NCBI GenBank assembly: GCA_015064285.1
Contig: SVSN01000018.1
Coordinates: 1 to 42,371 of the forward strand
Length of the DNA: 42,371 nucleotides
Source of the DNA: Oscillospiraceae bacterium
Lineage (GTDB): Bacteria; Bacillota; Clostridia; Oscillospirales; CAG-272
Direction: 5' to 3'
The position numbers and the translations under genes are program-made. The notes beneath the pieces were generated by a model. The model had not been told where the DNA came from. It saw only the letters and a program-made list of their open reading frames with translations, and made no database searches. This document shows, piece after piece, positions 24,925 through 33,761 of this stretch. The number at the start of each line of letters is the position of its first letter. The first letter of the stretch is position 1.

Positions 24925-25407
24925 TTTGCTGATGTATACTCCCCCGATCTTGCGGAAGTCCTGTCCATGGAATGGCTCCTCCCGGAGGGTGTGATCACCG
25001 ACATCGATACGGATACGGGCACGGCTGTCATTGCCTATGATGAAGCGGCAGACCGGAACGGTGCCGTCCTGCGGCTCACCCTGCAGGCTGCTGAGGTGGA
25101 CGAAGCCGCGGAATGCACCATCGTCTGCTCCATGGCACTGGAAGTGGACGAAAAGCGCACGGAGATTGCCGTTACACCAGGCACTGTGGAAATTGCTGAC
25201 TACAGTGACGGGGACACCAACGGCGACACCAAGCTCACCTCCGCCGACGCTATCTATCTCCTGCGCCACACCCTGCTCCCCGACCGGTATCCCCTCGCCG
25301 GCACATGGTTTGACTTCAACAACGACGGCACCGTGAACGCCAAAGACGCAGTGTATCTGCTCCGCCACGTACTGATGCCGGAAAAATATCCGATCACCAG
25401 AGAATAA
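24925..25407 (+). pseudogene. C-terminal fragment of a secreted dockerin protein
   Basis: About 160 codons survive. Residues up to about 24925+285 look like the last strands of a cohesin-like or beta-sandwich domain (DIDTDTGTAVIAYDEAADRN, then a valine-rich end). A dockerin with two calcium-loop repeats follows: DTNGDTKLTSAD and DFNNDGTVNAKD, each followed by AxYLLRHxLxP. There is no signal peptide, promoter or ribosome-binding site at the 5' side, where the frame runs into the divergent membrane-protein fragment. A terminator follows the stop. The module closely matches the dockerin of the next gene, so this is probably a decayed relative of a surface protein. Confidence 0.65.
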
Positions 25408-25437
25408 CACAAGATCCCGGACAACGGTTTCCAAAGG

Positions 25438-25464
25438 CCAGACAGGCATACTGTCTGGTTTTTT
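25438..25464 (+). terminator. Terminator after the dockerin fragment
   Basis: CCAGACAG pairs perfectly with CTGTCTGG around a 5-base loop, followed by TTTTTT. It lies 30 bases after the stop codon of the fragment. Confidence 0.85.
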
Positions 25465-25488
25465 GTTCCATATATTTAGTTTATATTA

Positions 25489-25517
25489 TTGACAATACTG
25501 CAGAGTCGGTATATAAT
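25489..25517 (+). promoter_or_regulatory. Perfect sigma-A promoter of the LRR protein gene
   Basis: TTGACA (25489-25494), a 17-base spacer and TATAAT (25512-25517), 56 bases before the start codon at 25574. Confidence 0.85.
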
Positions 25518-25573
25518 GAAAACAGAATATTTCACTGAATACGAAAAAATACGATATTTGAGAGGTAAATGTA

Positions 25574-28500
25574 ATGCGGCATTTCAGAAAATGGTTATGC
25601 ACCGGAATATTGCTGGTTCTGGTATACATACTGGCAGCAGGTGCATCGGCACAGCAGGTCATTGACAGCGGTACCTGCGGGACAGGAAAAAACTCTATCA
25701 CCTGGGCTGTGATCGAAAACAACAAAGTGTATTCACTGCTCTTCTCCGGCTCCGGCAGTATGGAGGATTATTATATCGACGGTCTCAGCGGTACTACCGC
25801 TCCCTGGGCAGCGTACCGGAACTCCGTCACCAAAGTTGGCATCGGGGAGGGCATCACCCATATCGGTGACAATGCTTTTGCCACCTTTGCCAATCTGAAG
25901 GTAGTTTCTCTTCCCACGGATCTTCTCACCATTGGTGACTATGCCTTCCATCAGTGTTCAGCCCTGAAGAGTCTTACGCTTCCCGCTTCCCTTACTTCCA
26001 TCGGAAACGGTGCTTTCCTCGACTGCACCGATCTGGCAAGTGTGGAGTTTCCCGACACCCTTACCAAGATCGGCGGAAATGCTTTCGGCCACACCAAAAT
26101 TACAAGTCTTGTTTTCCCCGCTTCCCTTACTTATATCGGAGACAGTGCTTTCCAGATTTGTTTTTCCCTGACTTCTGCCTACTTCTTAGGCGATGCACCC
26201 ACCATGGGGGGTACCAATGTTTTTAAGGCAACCTCTGAGGACTTCACCATCTACTATGATGCAAGCACCACCGACTGGACTACTCCCGAATGGAACGGCT
26301 ATCCTGCTTATCCCGTTACCGGTGACTGCGGTGCAAACGGCAGCATCACATGGAGCATTGACGGCACCACGCTGACCTTCTCCGGCTCCGGTAATATGGT
26401 GGATTACTTCTCCGGTGACATCTCCGGTACTTCCGCTCCCTGGGGCTGGTACGGCAGCTCCATTGAAAAGGTCGTTTTCTATGACAATCTCGGGCGTCTG
26501 GGCATCACCCGTATCGGTGACCATGCTTTTGACACCTTTACCAATCTGAAGGAAGTTTCTCTTCCCACGGATCTTCTCACCATTGGTGATTATGCGTTCG
26601 ATAACTGCGAGGCACTGACAAGCATTGTGCTTCCCGATTCTCTGAAAACCATCGGAAACGGGGCTTTCTGTTTCTGCCGTGCGCTGACAGACATCAATTT
26701 CCCTGATTCTCTGGAAACCATCGGTGCCAATGCTTTCAATACCACCGATCTGACTGAGATCACCTTTCCCGATTCTCTCACTTCCATCGGTGCCAGTGCT
26801 TTCTACAACACCGAGTTTACAAATCTTGTTTTCCCCGCTTCCATTACTTCTATCGGAAACAGTGCTTTCCTTCTCTGTACTTCCCTGACTTCTGCCCGTT
26901 TCTACGGCGATGCACCCACCATGGGTACCGATGTTTTTAAGGCAACCTCTGAGGACTTCACCATTTACTATGATGCAAGCACCACCGACTGGACTACTCC
27001 CGAATGGAACGGCTATCCTGCTTATCCCGTTACCGGTGACTGCGGTACAAACGGCAGCATCACATGGAGCATTGACGGCACCACGCTGACCTTCTCCGGC
27101 TCCGGTAGTATGGAGGATTACTTCTCCGGTAACATCTCCGGTACTTCCGCTCCCTGGGGCTGGTACGGCAGCTCCATTGAAAAGGTCGTTTTCTATGACA
27201 ATCTCGGGCGTCTGGGCATCACCCATATCGGTGACCATGCTTTTGACACCTTTACCAATCTGAAGGAAGTTTCTCTTCCCACGGATCTTCTCACCATTGG
27301 TGATTATGCGTTCGATAACTGCGAGGCACTGACAAGCATTGTGCTTCCCGATTCTCTCACCTCCATCGGAAACGGGACTTTCTGTTTCTGCCGTGCGCTG
27401 ACAGACATCAATTTCCCTGATTCTCTGGAAACCATCGGTGCCAATGCTTTCAATACCACCAATCTGACTGAGATCACCTTTCCCGATTCTCTCACTTCCA
27501 TCGGTGCCAGTGCTTTCTACAACACCGAGTTTACAAATCTTGTTTTCCCCGCTTCCCTTACTTCTATCGGAAACAGCGCTTTCCTTCTCTGTACTTCCCT
27601 GACTTCTGCCCGCTTCTTCGGCGATGCACCCACCATGGGTACCGATGTTTTTAAGGCAACCTCTGAGGACTTCACCATCTACTATGATGCAAGCACCACC
27701 GACTGGACTACTCCCGAATGGAACGGCTATCCCGCCTATCCGTTTACCATCATTGCCAGGGGCACCTGCGGTGCGGACGGAGACAACCTCACATGGGTGC
27801 TGGATGATACAGGCACGCTGACCATCTCCGGCGAAGGGGCGATGAAGGATTATAGTTCCAACAGCAATGGCGGTTCTACTGTCCCTTGGAATGACTACCG
27901 GTATGAAATTTCTGAGGTTGTTTTCGCTGGCACGGTAACCTCTATCGGGGATCTTGCTTTCTATGACTGCTCCGGGCTGACGCAGATTGTTCTCCCAGAT
28001 TCTCTCTCCTCTATCGGGGATTATGCTTTCTCCTCCTGCTACGGGCTGACGCAGATTGTTCTCCCAGATTCTCTCTCTTCTATCGGAGATGCTGCTTTCG
28101 CTGACTGCTACGGACTGACGCAGATTGTTCTCCCAGATTCTCTCTCCTCTATCGGGGATTCTGCTTTCTACAACTGCAACGGGCTGACGCAGATTATTCT
28201 CCCAGATTCTCTCTCCTCTATCGGGGATTCTGCTTTCTACAACTGCAACGGGCTGGCGCAGATTGTTCTCCCAGATTCTCTCTCCTCTATCGGGGATTCT
28301 GCTTTCAATGGCTGCTACGGGCTGACGCAGATTGTTCTCCCAGATTCTCTCTCCTCTATCGGGGATTCTGCTTTCTCTGACTGCTACGGGCTGACGCAGA
28401 TTGTTCTCCCAGATTCTCTCTCCTCTATCGGGAATGATGCTTTCTATGACTGCTCCGGGCTGACGCAGATTGTTCTCCCAGATTCTCTCTCCTCTATCGG

Positions 28501-28939
28501 GGATTATGCTTTCTACTACTGCTCCGGGCTGACAGACATCGTTTTCCCTGATTCTCTCTCCTCTATTGGAAATAAAGCTTTCTACGACTGCTCCAAGTTA
28601 ACGAAAGCCTATTTCAACGGCAATGCCCCGGAAATGGGAAGTGACGTTTTCGCATACACCCACGAAGATTTCACCATCTACTACAATCCCAATACCACCG
28701 GCTGGTCTTCTCCCGAATGGAACGGCTATCCCGCCTATCCGTATGGGGACACCAACTGTGATACTGAAATCACCGATACCGATGCCCTCTATCTCCTGCG
28801 CCACACCCTGCTCCCCGAACGCTATCCCCTCCGCGGCGCATGGTTTGACTTCAACAACGACGGCATCGTGAACTTCAGAGACGCCGTGTATCTGCTCTAC
28901 CACGTTCTGATGCCGGATGAATATCCTCTCTATCGTTAA
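25574..28939 (+). CDS. BspA-type leucine-rich-repeat surface protein with C-terminal dockerin
   Basis: The 1121-residue product has a signal peptide (residues 1-26, cleavage near ASA). Many BspA/LRR_5 repeats of the form LxxIVLPDSLxSIGDxAFxxC follow. Residues about 237-474 and 475-712 are near-identical copies of a 238-residue block that starts with a beta-rich TWSIDGTTLTFSGSG module. Residues about 790-1019 are ten 23-residue repeats. The C-terminus (about 1057-1119) is a dockerin with DTNCDTEITDTD and DFNNDGIVNFRD loops. BspA-like proteins bind host or matrix proteins, and the dockerin would tie it to a cohesin-bearing scaffold, none of which is in the window. Strong promoter, GAGAGG site upstream, clear terminator. 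Confidence 0.92.
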   Translation: MRHFRKWLCTGILLVLVYILAAGASAQQVIDSGTCGTGKNSITWAVIENNKVYSLLFSGSGSMEDYYIDGLSGTTAPWAAYRNSVTKVGIGEGITHIGDNAFATFANLKVVSLPTDLLTIGDYAFHQCSALKSLTLPASLTSIGNGAFLDCTDLASVEFPDTLTKIGGNAFGHTKITSLVFPASLTYIGDSAFQICFSLTSAYFLGDAPTMGGTNVFKATSEDFTIYYDASTTDWTTPEWNGYPAYPVTGDCGANGSITWSIDGTTLTFSGSGNMVDYFSGDISGTSAPWGWYGSSIEKVVFYDNLGRLGITRIGDHAFDTFTNLKEVSLPTDLLTIGDYAFDNCEALTSIVLPDSLKTIGNGAFCFCRALTDINFPDSLETIGANAFNTTDLTEITFPDSLTSIGASAFYNTEFTNLVFPASITSIGNSAFLLCTSLTSARFYGDAPTMGTDVFKATSEDFTIYYDASTTDWTTPEWNGYPAYPVTGDCGTNGSITWSIDGTTLTFSGSGSMEDYFSGNISGTSAPWGWYGSSIEKVVFYDNLGRLGITHIGDHAFDTFTNLKEVSLPTDLLTIGDYAFDNCEALTSIVLPDSLTSIGNGTFCFCRALTDINFPDSLETIGANAFNTTNLTEITFPDSLTSIGASAFYNTEFTNLVFPASLTSIGNSAFLLCTSLTSARFFGDAPTMGTDVFKATSEDFTIYYDASTTDWTTPEWNGYPAYPFTIIARGTCGADGDNLTWVLDDTGTLTISGEGAMKDYSSNSNGGSTVPWNDYRYEISEVVFAGTVTSIGDLAFYDCSGLTQIVLPDSLSSIGDYAFSSCYGLTQIVLPDSLSSIGDAAFADCYGLTQIVLPDSLSSIGDSAFYNCNGLTQIILPDSLSSIGDSAFYNCNGLAQIVLPDSLSSIGDSAFNGCYGLTQIVLPDSLSSIGDSAFSDCYGLTQIVLPDSLSSIGNDAFYDCSGLTQIVLPDSLSSIGDYAFYYCSGLTDIVFPDSLSSIGNKAFYDCSKLTKAYFNGNAPEMGSDVFAYTHEDFTIYYNPNTTGWSSPEWNGYPAYPYGDTNCDTEITDTDALYLLRHTLLPERYPLRGAWFDFNNDGIVNFRDAVYLLYHVLMPDEYPLYR
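26281..27708 (+). repeat. Tandem duplication of a 714-bp block inside the LRR gene
   Basis: The landmark TACTCCCGAATGG occurs at 26281, 26995 and 27709, exactly 714 bases apart. The two blocks between are nearly identical in DNA, differing at scattered positions. The period is 238 codons, so the frame is kept. A more diverged block precedes them (25650-26280). Near-identity points to recent duplication or gene conversion. Confidence 0.9.
27941..28630 (+). repeat. 69-bp tandem repeat array (ten copies) encoding LRR units
   Basis: The word TCTATCGGGGAT or close variants begins at 27941, 28010, 28079, 28148, 28217, 28286, 28355, 28424, 28493 and 28562, always 69 bases apart. The first nine units are almost identical in DNA; the last is diverged. 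Each codes for 23 residues of the type SIGDSAFYNCNGLTQIVLPD. Variation is concentrated at the residues just after SAF. Confidence 0.92.
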
Positions 28940-28947
28940 CCGAATCA

Positions 28948-28975
28948 GGGAATGTGCAAAAGCATTCCCTTTTTC
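28948..28975 (+). terminator. Terminator of the LRR protein gene
   Basis: GGGAATG pairs with CATTCCC around a short loop and is followed by TTTTTC, 9 bases after the stop codon. Confidence 0.85.
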
Positions 28976-28987
28976 TTTGCCGTCAGT

Positions 28988-29016
28988 TTGACACAGCTCC
29001 GTTTTCGTGCTATACT
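28988..29016 (+). promoter_or_regulatory. Promoter of the AAC(3)-like gene
   Basis: TTGACA (28988-28993), 17 bases, then TATACT (29011-29016) with a TGC just before the -10. It starts 12 bases after the preceding terminator. Confidence 0.8.
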
Positions 29017-29051
29017 ATACCCATCATCCATCATCCTGTGAGGTATCTCCT

Positions 29052-29843
29052 ATGTTTACAAAATCCGACATCCATAACCAGCTCCGCGCCATGGGCGTCA
29101 AGCCTTCCGATACCGTCCTGATGCACACCTCCATGAAGGCTGTCGGCGAAGTGGAGGGCCGGGCGGAAGGGTTTCTGGACATCCTGATCGACTACTTCGC
29201 TGAAGAAGGGCTGTTTATGATCCCCACCCACACCTATGCCAATCTGAACGATATGTCCAAACCTACGATGGATATGTCCTCTTCCTATACCTGCATCGGT
29301 CTTCTGCCCTCTCTGGCTGCGGTTCATCCGAAGGCGCACCGTTCCCAGCATCCTACCCACTCTGTAGCGGCCTTCGGCAAAAAGGCAGCGGAATACATTG
29401 CCGGTGAAGTGGATATCGACTCCTCCACCCACTGGAAAGGCTGCTACGGCCGGCTGTACGATGTGGGCGGCAAGGTGCTGCTCTGCGGCGTGGGACACAA
29501 CCGGGACACCTATCTCCATTCCTGCGAAGAGCGGATCGGCGTACCCAACCGGCTTACCCCGGGTCTGAAGAACACCACCATCCGTCTTCCCGACGGTCAG
29601 TTGATCTCTCACCCCATCCACAGCCATTATGCCGCCGGCTGCAGTGATGTTTCTGCCCATTATCCCAAGTACGAACCGGCTTTCCGGCGTGCCGGCGCCA
29701 TCACCGACGGTTTTCTCGGCAATGCACCCACCCAGTTCTGTGACTGCGTGATCATGTGCGATGTTATGGCACGCATCCACAAAGCGCATCCGGAAGAACT
29801 TTGTTTTGACGATGAACCCCTGCCGGAATGGCTGCTGGAATAA
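29052..29843 (+). CDS. AAC(3)/FrbF family N-acetyltransferase
   Basis: From the ATG at 29052 (GAGGT site upstream) the product is 263 residues. The frame extends 15 codons further back, but that part overlaps the promoter spacing and lacks a start signal. Family segments are VLMHTSMKAVGEVEG, FMIPTHTYANLN, and the conserved HPTHS at residues 100-104 within RSQHPTHSVAAFGKKA, followed by KVLLCGVGHNRDTYLHSCEE. Members acetylate amino groups of aminoglycosides or of other small molecules such as phosphonate antibiotics. The true substrate cannot be told, and chromosomal members often do not give resistance. It stands as a single-gene unit. Confidence 0.88.
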   Translation: MFTKSDIHNQLRAMGVKPSDTVLMHTSMKAVGEVEGRAEGFLDILIDYFAEEGLFMIPTHTYANLNDMSKPTMDMSSSYTCIGLLPSLAAVHPKAHRSQHPTHSVAAFGKKAAEYIAGEVDIDSSTHWKGCYGRLYDVGGKVLLCGVGHNRDTYLHSCEERIGVPNRLTPGLKNTTIRLPDGQLISHPIHSHYAAGCSDVSAHYPKYEPAFRRAGAITDGFLGNAPTQFCDCVIMCDVMARIHKAHPEELCFDDEPLPEWLLE

Positions 29844-30160
29844 AGACAATATAGAATTTTTAGTCGTATTATACAAATTTCCTTCCTCCAGAATCCCTAT
29901 TTCGTTTACTATTTTATTTTCAAATAATTGAATTTCGTGCATTTCAAAAAATTCATTTTTTTCACAGTGCTGTTTTCCTGTTCTTTTTCCGCAACTTTTT
30001 GCTAAAATCCCTTGTAAACCGATCATGATTATGATATAATTAAGGTGGAACCACGAATTTGTAAAAAATACTTAAACTCCCATACATTTTTACCAATTTC
30101 GCAGTTTCAGGAAAAACAAAAGGAAGAATACAGGAAAAAGAGAAGAGGAAGGAAATCAAT
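29844..30160. other. AT-rich spacer upstream of the GH20 gene
   Basis: This 317-base spacer is much richer in A and T than its surroundings. It holds the GH20 promoter near 30012-30040 and a leader of about 115 bases before the GH20 start. A purine-rich stretch (30115-30150) contains the AGGAAGG ribosome-binding region. No other gene is visible. Confidence 0.65.
30012..30040 (+). promoter_or_regulatory. Promoter of the GH20 gene
   Basis: TTGTAA (30012-30017), a 17-base spacer and TATAAT (30035-30040). The resulting leader is about 115 bases, long enough for regulation, but no clear secondary structure was seen in it. Confidence 0.7.
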
Positions 30161-33100
30161 ATGAACAAATACGTTAAGAAGATAGCGTCCTTGTTCCTGA
30201 CGGTTTCGGTACTTTTATCCAGCCTCGCTTTGGGAGTAGCAGCTGACAGTGATGAAGTATCGACATTAGGAAAATTACTGGACAGCTATGAAACACAAAG
30301 CGGCACTTTTACCTTTTCCAAGGAAAGCCGTATCTTTGTAGTAGGTGATGCTGAACCTGAAGGAAACCTACTGCAGACAGCTCAGCTGATCCAAAGACAG
30401 TTTGCAGCCGATCTTGGGCTGACTGAAGCTCAGAAACTTATCTGGGGGCCTGAAAACTACGCCAAAGCCGGTGACATTGTACTCAAGATTGACAGTACCG
30501 CCGGTACCGATGGATACATACTGAATGTTACCGATAAAGCTGTTATCAGCGGCGGTGACAACGATGGTTTGATCTACGGCGCCAATATGCTGATGAAATT
30601 CTTTGACGCCAATGATGGCGTCACATCCCTCTCCGGATTCACCGCAGCCGACACGCCCGATACAAAGGAACGTACTGTCCATCTGGATCTCGCACGTAAG
30701 TACTACACCGTTGATTGGGTCAAGAACTTCATCCGTCAGATGAGCTGGATGGGTTATAACGCACTGGAACTGCATCTCTCCGAGGACGGCGGTTTCCGGG
30801 CAGATTTCTGGGATCCGGATTACTACACTGCCAACTATCAGCCCGATAATGACTTTTCCTGGCTCTGCGGCAGCCATGTCCAGTCCTGGGTTGAGGATCC
30901 CTACCGCACTGATCCTAACGCAGACGATTATCTAACTACAAAAGAACTCGTGCAGATCTGTGAAGTTGCCAAGGAATATCATATCGAGATTATTCCTTCC
31001 TTTGACAGCCCTGCTCACATGGACTACATCACCTGGAAGTTCGAACAGAACTACAGAAGCAACCGCTCCTACAGCTTCACTTACGGTGGTACAACCTATC
31101 AGGCAAGTTCTACAAGTGGTTGTATCAACTATACCGGCAGAACCGGTGCTTCCTCCCCCACTTGGCCTTATTACACCACCATTGATATCACCGATGGCAC
31201 CATGGCAAAGGCTTTCGTCTTCGCTCTTTACGAAGATATGGCTGATTTCTTCAGGGAATATGCCGGTTCCACAAAATTCAATATTGGTGCCGACGAAGTA
31301 AACCTTTCCTCCAGTTATGGTCCCAAGTGGAGCTACAGCCAGTTCCCCGGTTATGTAAACTCGCTGAACCGTATGCTGAATGATAAGGGTTATACTGTAC
31401 GCATGTACAATGACTTTATCGGTTCCACCACCTATAACCAGAAGAATTCCAAAGCTGTATACAGTTTCGATTCCAATATCGAAATCTGCTACTGGACATC
31501 CGACTTCCATCCCACCACGGGGGAATGGTCTGAGCCTATTTGGCATGTAAAGTTCTTCTGGGAAAACAACACTGGCACCACCGATAACTGGGGTGACGGT
31601 GGCCGTACCATGTACAACTGTATCCAGACCAACACCTATTATGTTCTCCGTGAAGGTACTTCCGGTACCCACAGAGACGCCCGTGACCCGAATAACAGAA
31701 ACTGGACATTCTACGGCACCAATGAAGAGGATATCTACAACAAATGGTATCCTGCCGATATCAGTGAAAAAGGTGTCTACACCGAAAATGCTGCCGATGT
31801 TCCTGCAGACCAGCTTGGCGGTGCCTATTTCCTGATCTGGAACGACTATGCTGCGCTGAATACGGAAAGTGAAGTATGGAACGGTGCTCTCGACTGTTAT
31901 GACAAAGACCGTTATTACTACCTGTTCGATATCATGTATTCCAATATCATCAAGATGTGGAACAGTGATGTCAACAATTCTGTAACCTACAGTAAATTTG
32001 CTGGTGTACGCGATACCTTCAGCTTGTTCCCCGGCTATACTTCCTGCTCTGCAAATGCCAATCTGCCCGTTGCAACTGCTCCCGTGAAAGCAGACAATCC
32101 CAATGCCGCAGATCTCTCCGCATTGAACGCAGCGATTGCGGATTGCAAGACTATCAAATCTGATAAGTACACTGCAGGCAGTTACAATGCACTGCAGAAT
32201 GCCATCACCGCCGCAGAACAGGTTGCTGCAACTGAGAATGTATCTCAGGCTGAAGTGGACGCCGCTGTGGTTGACCTGAACAATGCAAAAAGCAGCCTTG
32301 TGGATCTCACCGACCTCAAAAGTGCCCTTGATGCTAATGCCGATCTTTACAGTGGCAATAATACTGACAGTTTCTATACTGACGACAGCTACAATGCTTT
32401 CAAGACGGCATATCAGAAGGCGGCTCAGGTCAAGGAAAACGCAAATGCGACACAGGAACAGGTAAATACTGCTGCTGCTGATCTGATTCAGGCAAGAAGT
32501 AATCTGACAGAAGCACCTGTAACGCCCGATCCTGATGAACCTGTTGTACCGGATGTAACTCCTATCTCCACCAATATAACGGTTCATCTGAAAGCATTGG
32601 ATCATAAAGACAATACCATTAAAACGCTATCCTTCCAGACAGATGATACTTCCAATTTTAAGGTATATATTCCTGCAATGACCGGTTATGTATTTGATTA
32701 TGTTGAAAACAAGGGTATGACTTTCACACCTCTTGCATCCAAAGACGGTTCCGGTCATCTCAGCGGTAAGCTTACTAACGGTCAGGCTGAGGCAACCATC
32801 TGGTATACCAATGCTCCCAAACTTACCTCTCTGAGAACTCTTATCCGTGGTGCATACAAAACTGCTCCCGTTGTTTCCATAGATGGCTCTGCAATAATTT
32901 CCGATACTTCATGGAATGCGTACAGAGGTACAGAAGAATCCGCCTATGAAAAAGCTATAGCATATGTAAACAGCTACGATACTCTTAAAGAAGATCAAAA
33001 AACACAGACAGTTATTGACAGTTATTACGATGCACTTTTGAAAGCCCAGAACTCTTTAACTACAGATGCTGAAGTATCTATGGACAATCTGATTCTCTGT

Positions 33101-33421
33101 AAGAAGACATCCGCCTCTGCCAACGGCAAGCAGTTCAAGATCGAAATCAGAACCGATGTAAACGTTGCTGATGTAAACATCATTTTTGATAACGACCCCC
33201 ATGCGATCATTACCTATCAGGCAAATTTCAAAAAACTCAAAGTTACCAATGATGATGGTTCTTCCGAATATCGGTATGTGAAGGTCTGGGCTGTCACTAT
33301 TAAATCAATTGCAACCGGCTCTTACGAAATTATTGACATGGATTCCAATTACTCTGAAGCTTACAAACCAGCTCTGAATACTGACGGCAATGGATATAAC
33401 ATTCATGTAGTTCTCAGCTGA
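30161..33421 (+). CDS. Secreted GH20 hexosaminidase/lacto-N-biosidase-like protein with FIVAR modules
   Basis: The 1086-residue product has a signal peptide (about 1-28), a GH20b-like domain (about 45-165), a catalytic barrel (about 168-600) and two FIVAR-like helical modules (about 651-782). A beta-rich domain (about 796-870), a third helical stretch and a C-terminal beta domain follow. The catalytic Asp-Glu pair of GH20 is D378-E379 in FNIGADEVN; the usual HxGGDE histidine is replaced by asparagine. IPSFDSPAHM (278-287) and YFLIWNDYAA match other barrel loops. Such enzymes release GlcNAc or lacto-N-biose from mucin or milk glycans. No LPXTG anchor is seen. Codon use is more AT-rich than that of its neighbours, which may reflect transfer. 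Confidence 0.87.
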   Translation: MNKYVKKIASLFLTVSVLLSSLALGVAADSDEVSTLGKLLDSYETQSGTFTFSKESRIFVVGDAEPEGNLLQTAQLIQRQFAADLGLTEAQKLIWGPENYAKAGDIVLKIDSTAGTDGYILNVTDKAVISGGDNDGLIYGANMLMKFFDANDGVTSLSGFTAADTPDTKERTVHLDLARKYYTVDWVKNFIRQMSWMGYNALELHLSEDGGFRADFWDPDYYTANYQPDNDFSWLCGSHVQSWVEDPYRTDPNADDYLTTKELVQICEVAKEYHIEIIPSFDSPAHMDYITWKFEQNYRSNRSYSFTYGGTTYQASSTSGCINYTGRTGASSPTWPYYTTIDITDGTMAKAFVFALYEDMADFFREYAGSTKFNIGADEVNLSSSYGPKWSYSQFPGYVNSLNRMLNDKGYTVRMYNDFIGSTTYNQKNSKAVYSFDSNIEICYWTSDFHPTTGEWSEPIWHVKFFWENNTGTTDNWGDGGRTMYNCIQTNTYYVLREGTSGTHRDARDPNNRNWTFYGTNEEDIYNKWYPADISEKGVYTENAADVPADQLGGAYFLIWNDYAALNTESEVWNGALDCYDKDRYYYLFDIMYSNIIKMWNSDVNNSVTYSKFAGVRDTFSLFPGYTSCSANANLPVATAPVKADNPNAADLSALNAAIADCKTIKSDKYTAGSYNALQNAITAAEQVAATENVSQAEVDAAVVDLNNAKSSLVDLTDLKSALDANADLYSGNNTDSFYTDDSYNAFKTAYQKAAQVKENANATQEQVNTAAADLIQARSNLTEAPVTPDPDEPVVPDVTPISTNITVHLKALDHKDNTIKTLSFQTDDTSNFKVYIPAMTGYVFDYVENKGMTFTPLASKDGSGHLSGKLTNGQAEATIWYTNAPKLTSLRTLIRGAYKTAPVVSIDGSAIISDTSWNAYRGTEESAYEKAIAYVNSYDTLKEDQKTQTVIDSYYDALLKAQNSLTTDAEVSMDNLILCKKTSASANGKQFKIEIRTDVNVADVNIIFDNDPHAIITYQANFKKLKVTNDDGSSEYRYVKVWAVTIKSIATGSYEIIDMDSNYSEAYKPALNTDGNGYNIHVVLS

Positions 33422-33437
33422 GCTTCCAAACAATCAT

Positions 33438-33761
33438 AACCACCCGTTAAACAGGTGGTTTGCACAAGGGCTAAAAACCCAACACTACCGGCCAGCGACT
33501 CAAGTCGCTGGCTTTTGCATACTCAAGCCTATTGCCTTTGCCACTTTTGCTGCCCCTCAAGGAACGTTTGTATTACTTGCTGCCCTTAAAAGGGGCTTCG
33601 GACTCTTTTACACTCAATTTATTAAGTGCTATGTCGTGCTTTTCTTGATCTTCGATATATTTCCAGATCGTGCTTTCATTGAATCCTACTGTGCTTACAT
33701 AGTACCCTTCTGCCCCAAAATGTCGATTCCCAAATTTATATTTTAAGTTTGTATGCTTATC
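33438..33761 (-). mobile_element. Truncated IS200/IS605-type element (right end plus transposase C-terminus)
   Basis: The segment has a hairpin AACCACC/GGTGGTT (33438-33460), a perfect inverted repeat GCCAGCGACT/AGTCGCTGGC (33491-33512) and, on the minus strand, the end of a TnpA frame. This fits the right end of IS200/IS605 elements, which carry subterminal hairpins and lack terminal inverted repeats. The left end and most of the transposase are missing. Confidence 0.7.
33573..33761 (-). pseudogene. IS200-type transposase TnpA, C-terminal fragment
   Basis: About 62 codons end at the TAA at 33575-33573. The residues include LKYKFGNRHFGAEGYYVSTV, then GFNESTIWKYIEDQEKHDIA and a KLSVKESEAPFKG ending. 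This is the conserved C-terminal part of Y1 transposases of the IS200 group (normally about 150 residues). The catalytic HUH motif and tyrosine region upstream are absent. Sequence similarity stops near 33762, where unrelated DNA begins. There is no start codon, so the gene cannot act. Confidence 0.82.

Noticed and set aside
24589-25449. A 286-codon minus-strand frame joining the membrane fragment with upstream residues
   Set aside because: The upstream two thirds are exactly antisense to the dockerin fragment, so the fusion is an accident of overlapping open frames.
27941-28630. CRISPR-like array because of regular 69-bp repeats
   Set aside because: There are no spacers; the repeats are contiguous, in frame and encode LRR units. 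No cas gene is present.
25574-28939. Cellulosome locus, because of dockerins
   Set aside because: No complete cohesin scaffold is in the window and the dockerin proteins here are not cellulases. Only an LRR protein and a fragment carry dockerins.
29052-29843. Aminoglycoside resistance gene
   Set aside because: The family motif is clear, but chromosomal members of the FrbF branch often act on other substrates. No resistance claim can be made from sequence.
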